From: CAYUHK01 sp964475165
GTDB taxonomy: Bacteria > Verrucomicrobiota > Kiritimatiellia > JAAZAB01
Length of the DNA: 64,000 nucleotides
Assembly (NCBI GenBank): GCA_964475165.1
Contig: CAYYVN010000001.1
Location: 124,001-188,000, forward strand
Direction: 5' to 3'
Position numbers and translations under genes: made by a program
Part shown: positions 61,647 to 64,000 of the stretch, piece after piece
Layout of the letters: each line of letters opens with the position of its first letter
Numbering within the stretch: position 1 is the first letter of the stretch
Notes under the pieces: generated by a model
The model's input: only the letters and a program-made list of their open reading frames with translations
The model's database searches: none
What the model was told of the DNA's origin: nothing

Positions 61647-62800
61647 AACAAAAATCCATCATGATCATTGCCGGTGAAATCTCCGGTGATATGCATGCCG
61701 CCGCCTTGCTGCGGGCCCTGCAGCGGCAAGGGGCGGCGCTGGATAGTTTCGGGGTGGGTGGCGACGAGTTACGCGCGGCCGGCATGCAAGTCCTGTATGA
61801 CATTCGCCAGATGGCGGTGCTGGGGTTCAGCGATGTGCTGCGCAATTATTTTTTTTTCCGGCGCGTATTTAATGATCTCTTAGCCCTGGCCCGCGCGCGC
61901 CGGCCGGAAGTAATTCTGCTGGTGGATTATCCCGGATTCAATTTGCGTTTTGCCGCCCGGGCCCAGGCTCTGGGACTGAAGGTTGTCTATTATATTTGCC
62001 CGCAGGTTTGGGCTTGGCATCGGGCGCGCGCGCACCGCTTGGCGCGGATCGTGCAGCGTCTGATTACCATTTTCCCATTCGAAAAAGCTATCTTTGCCGG
62101 CAGTTCCCTGGCGGTTGATTTTGTGGGCCATCCCCTGGTGGCCGCCGCGCGCGCGGCATTGACTGAACCTCTGCTTAGCTTGCCCGGCGCCGCTAACGAT
62201 CCGCGCATTGCTTTGCTGCCCGGCAGCCGTTATCATGAAATACGGCGCATCCTGCCGGTGATGTGGGCCGCGGCGACCCTGCTGGAGCGTCAGTTTCCTG
62301 GCGCGGCTTTTATAGTGGCGGCGCCCTCCGCGCAGGTGGCCGATTGGATCAAGACCACCTTGGCCGCTCAGCCTCACGGGCCGGCATGCTGGTCGGTGGT
62401 GATCGGCCAAACCCGCCAGGTGCTGCGTCAAGCCCGAGCGGCCATGGTCACTTCGGGCACGGCCACCATTGAGGCGGCGCTGCTGGGCTGCCCAATGGTG
62501 GTGGTTTATAAAACCAGTTGGTTAACCTATGCTCTGGGGCGCTTGGTGATCCGGGTTCCCTTTTTGGGAATGGTGAATCTGGTCGCCGGCTATAATGCCG
62601 CTGCGCCGCAGGCTTTATGTCCGGAATTTATTCAGCATAGAGCAACGCCCTCGGCTCTGGCGACCGGCCTGGCCGCGCTGATCGCCGATGGGGCGGCTCG
62701 TCAGCAGATGTTGCAGGGCTTGGCGCAGGTGGCTGAGGCCTTGGGGGAACCAGGCGCGGACGAGCGGGCCGCGCAGATCATCAGGCAGGAGCTGCGATGA
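61643..62800 (+). CDS. lpxB: Lipid-A-disaccharide synthase
   Basis: GT19 enzyme that joins lipid X to UDP-diacylglucosamine. The 385-residue protein has the start MIIAGEISGDMHAAALLRAL, FGVGGDELRAAGM, LLVDYPGFNLRFA, YYICPQVWAWHRARAHR, FPFEKAIF, LLPGSRYHEI and the C-terminal VTSGTATIEAALLGCPMVVVY. Coupled to the Gfo/Idh gene upstream and to the GT2 gene downstream by ATGA overlaps. Confidence 0.95.
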   Translation: MKQKSIMIIAGEISGDMHAAALLRALQRQGAALDSFGVGGDELRAAGMQVLYDIRQMAVLGFSDVLRNYFFFRRVFNDLLALARARRPEVILLVDYPGFNLRFAARAQALGLKVVYYICPQVWAWHRARAHRLARIVQRLITIFPFEKAIFAGSSLAVDFVGHPLVAAARAALTEPLLSLPGAANDPRIALLPGSRYHEIRRILPVMWAAATLLERQFPGAAFIVAAPSAQVADWIKTTLAAQPHGPACWSVVIGQTRQVLRQARAAMVTSGTATIEAALLGCPMVVVYKTSWLTYALGRLVIRVPFLGMVNLVAGYNAAAPQALCPEFIQHRATPSALATGLAALIADGAARQQMLQGLAQVAEALGEPGADERAAQIIRQELR

Positions 62801-63630
62801 AAACCAGTGTTATTATCACGGTATATAATCGACCGGAAATGCTGATCGCCTGTTTGCGGGCCCTGGCCTTGCAGACGGTTCGCATTGAGGAAGTGGTTGT
62901 TTCCGACGATGGTTCCTCGGCGGATGCGGTGCGGCGGATGCAGGCTGTTTTTGGCGAGATGCCCTTTGCGGTGCGTTATGTCTGGCAGGCCGATGAGGGG
63001 TATCGCCTGGCGGCGGCTCGCAATAATGCCATTCGCTTGGCGTGCGGCGATTATCTGGTTTCGCTGGATAGCGATATCCTGTTGTTGCCCGATGCCCTGG
63101 CGGCGCATTTGCGCCGCGCGCGCCGCGGAGTGTTTTTGGCGGCGAATCGCGCTCTGGCCAGTGAGGCCCAGACCGGCGTTTTATTGCAGCAAGGACTTTC
63201 GGAGCGGGTCCTGCATATGTTTTGGGAGAAGGCCGATCGCGCTCATCTCGCGCGTGTGCATCATCAATTCATGCGCAATCTGTGGCTCAGAAAAATAGGT
63301 CTGGCGCGCCGCCATAAACCTAAGATATTGGGCTGTCATTTTTCCTTGTTTCGCGAGGATATCGAGCGCATCAATGGCTTCGATGAATGCTATGTGGGCT
63401 GGGGGTTTGAGGATGATGATCTGACTTTGCGCTTGTATCGCGCCGGGTTGACGGGGCGTTCCTTGATTCATGAGGCGCGCGCTTTGCATCTGTGGCATCC
63501 GGTGGCCGCCAGTCGTCCGGAGCATCCGGCCGAGAGTCCCAACGGCAAATATTTCAGGCGTCGGCATATCCCCGCCCGTTGTCAGCGCGGCTTACAGCCG
63601 GAGCCTGGGGCTGGCTGTCCGCCGCCCTGA
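62797..63630 (+). CDS. Family 2 glycosyltransferase
   Basis: A 277-residue GT-A enzyme with SVIITVYNRPEML, VVVSDDGSSADAV, the metal-binding SLDSDILLLP and, near the C terminus, FDECYVGWGFEDDDL, the galactosyltransferase-type acceptor motif. No membrane helix. Its overlap with lpxB suggests a sugar is added in lipopolysaccharide core or a related glycolipid. Acceptor and donor are unknown. The last 30 residues (Arg and Pro rich) look non-conserved. Confidence 0.85.
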   Translation: MKTSVIITVYNRPEMLIACLRALALQTVRIEEVVVSDDGSSADAVRRMQAVFGEMPFAVRYVWQADEGYRLAAARNNAIRLACGDYLVSLDSDILLLPDALAAHLRRARRGVFLAANRALASEAQTGVLLQQGLSERVLHMFWEKADRAHLARVHHQFMRNLWLRKIGLARRHKPKILGCHFSLFREDIERINGFDECYVGWGFEDDDLTLRLYRAGLTGRSLIHEARALHLWHPVAASRPEHPAESPNGKYFRRRHIPARCQRGLQPEPGAGCPPP

Positions 63631-63682
63631 GCTTGCGTTCTGGCCAGCGGCCGCATCCATCTGCTCAGCTAGAGCCCCTGCC

Positions 63683-63711
63683 TTGACAGGGCGGCATGGC
63701 ACTGTTAGAGT
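63683..63711 (+). promoter_or_regulatory. Extended -10 promoter at the GspE-type gene
   Basis: A perfect TTGACA (63683-63688) is followed after 17 bases by TAGAGT (63706-63711) with an extended TGT just before it (63703-63705). The -10 ends six bases before the A of the ATG at 63718, so transcription should start at or very near the start codon. A run of T lies between the -10 and the ATG. Confidence 0.65.
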
Positions 63712-63717
63712 TTTTTT

Positions 63718-64000
63718 ATGGAGCCCACATTGCCAGCGACTGCCAATGCCCGCCTGGTTGATTTGCTGCATAAAACCAACCTCTTCACAGAGGATCAAAT
63801 CGCCAGCCTACTGACCTTCAAGCCGGAGGGCGGACTATCCCTGACGCGGCGCGTCGTGGATGAAGGCTTGGCTGAAGAAGAGGCCTTTTTGAGAGCCATC
63901 GGCGCGGCCTTGGGCTATCCCTATCAACGCCTCAACGAGGTGACGGTGGCGGAGGATATCCTCAACCGTTTGCCGGCCAAAGTGGTCTTTCAATATCATG
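63718..64000 (+). CDS. GspE/PilB-type secretion ATPase, N-terminal part (runs off the window)
   Basis: The first 94 residues are visible. They form the MshEN-type N-terminal domain of type II secretion and type IV pilus ATPases: LVDLLHKTNLFTEDQIASLL, then LSLTRRVVDEGLAEEEAFL and IGAALGYPYQRLNEVTVAED. The catalytic ATPase lies beyond the window edge. It would power assembly of pseudopilins such as those at 9769 and 55877. No ribosome site stands before the ATG; see the promoter. It could also be a stand-alone MshEN protein. Confidence 0.82.
   Translation, partial: MEPTLPATANARLVDLLHKTNLFTEDQIASLLTFKPEGGLSLTRRVVDEGLAEEEAFLRAIGAALGYPYQRLNEVTVAEDILNRLPAKVVFQYH

Noticed and set aside
1..64000. 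CRISPR array, insertion sequence, prophage or rRNA operon
   Set aside because: No regularly spaced repeats, transposase or integrase proteins, phage structural genes or rRNA sequence were seen on either strand.

Overview
The window looks like a chromosomal segment from a Gram-negative, probably anaerobic bacterium of the PVC superphylum (Verrucomicrobiota, Kiritimatiellota or Lentisphaerota type). The Gram-negative envelope is shown by lpxI, lpxB, tolB, pal, an Mla-type lipid transport operon, lipoproteins, and efflux genes with an outer-membrane channel. The PVC placement is an inference. It rests on a major pseudopilin with the FTLIELLVVIAIIALLAG-type N terminus, very large FtsX-type permeases beside OPT-like membrane proteins of a kind I associate with that group, and a zinc-finger-like hypothetical protein I also associate with it. 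Anaerobic life is suggested by a B12-dependent (oxygen-independent) ribonucleotide reductase, an NAD-linked PyrD/PyrK dihydroorotate dehydrogenase, acetate kinase with phosphotransacetylase, and pyruvate phosphate dikinase.

Layout. 1-4.8 kb: end of der, then nrdJ and pgpA. 4.9-9.8 kb: two overlapping sugar-phosphate isomerase/epimerase genes, then an Mla-like operon whose ATPase subunit has lost its catalytic motifs. 9.8-16.5 kb (minus strand): membrane hydrolase-like protein, tolB, pal, tatA, a zinc-finger-like hypothetical, alr, an FHA protein and a GspJ-like pseudopilin. 16.9-26.5 kb: uppP, trmB, a DUF3047 protein, an OlsF-like two-domain acyltransferase, two membrane proteins, a hypothetical, and pyrD/pyrK.

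26.8-40.0 kb is the most unusual part. It is a co-directional block of six genes: a normal-sized FtsX permease, a membrane TPR-like protein, a LolD/MacB-type ATPase, a 817-residue OPT-like membrane protein, a 1903-residue protein joining a degenerate M28-peptidase-like ectodomain to an FtsX permease, and a 682-residue OPT-like transporter. I know of no described function for this set.

40.0-52.2 kb (minus strand): dus, an ornithine/lysine decarboxylase, a GH130 phosphorylase, a five-gene TetR-controlled efflux operon with a clear operator, tRNA-Val(CAC), murA (with Asp in place of the active-site Cys) and tkt. 52.4-64 kb: ackA-pta, queA, a monocistronic pseudopilin with its own promoter and terminator, ppdK, a lipid A cluster (lpxI, a Gfo/Idh oxidoreductase, lpxB, a GT2 glycosyltransferase) and the start of a GspE/PilB-type ATPase.

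Several promoters share a TTGACAGC-like -35 region, some with an extended -10. Two genes (tetR and the GspE-type gene) have a -10 box ending exactly six bases before the ATG, which predicts leaderless messages.
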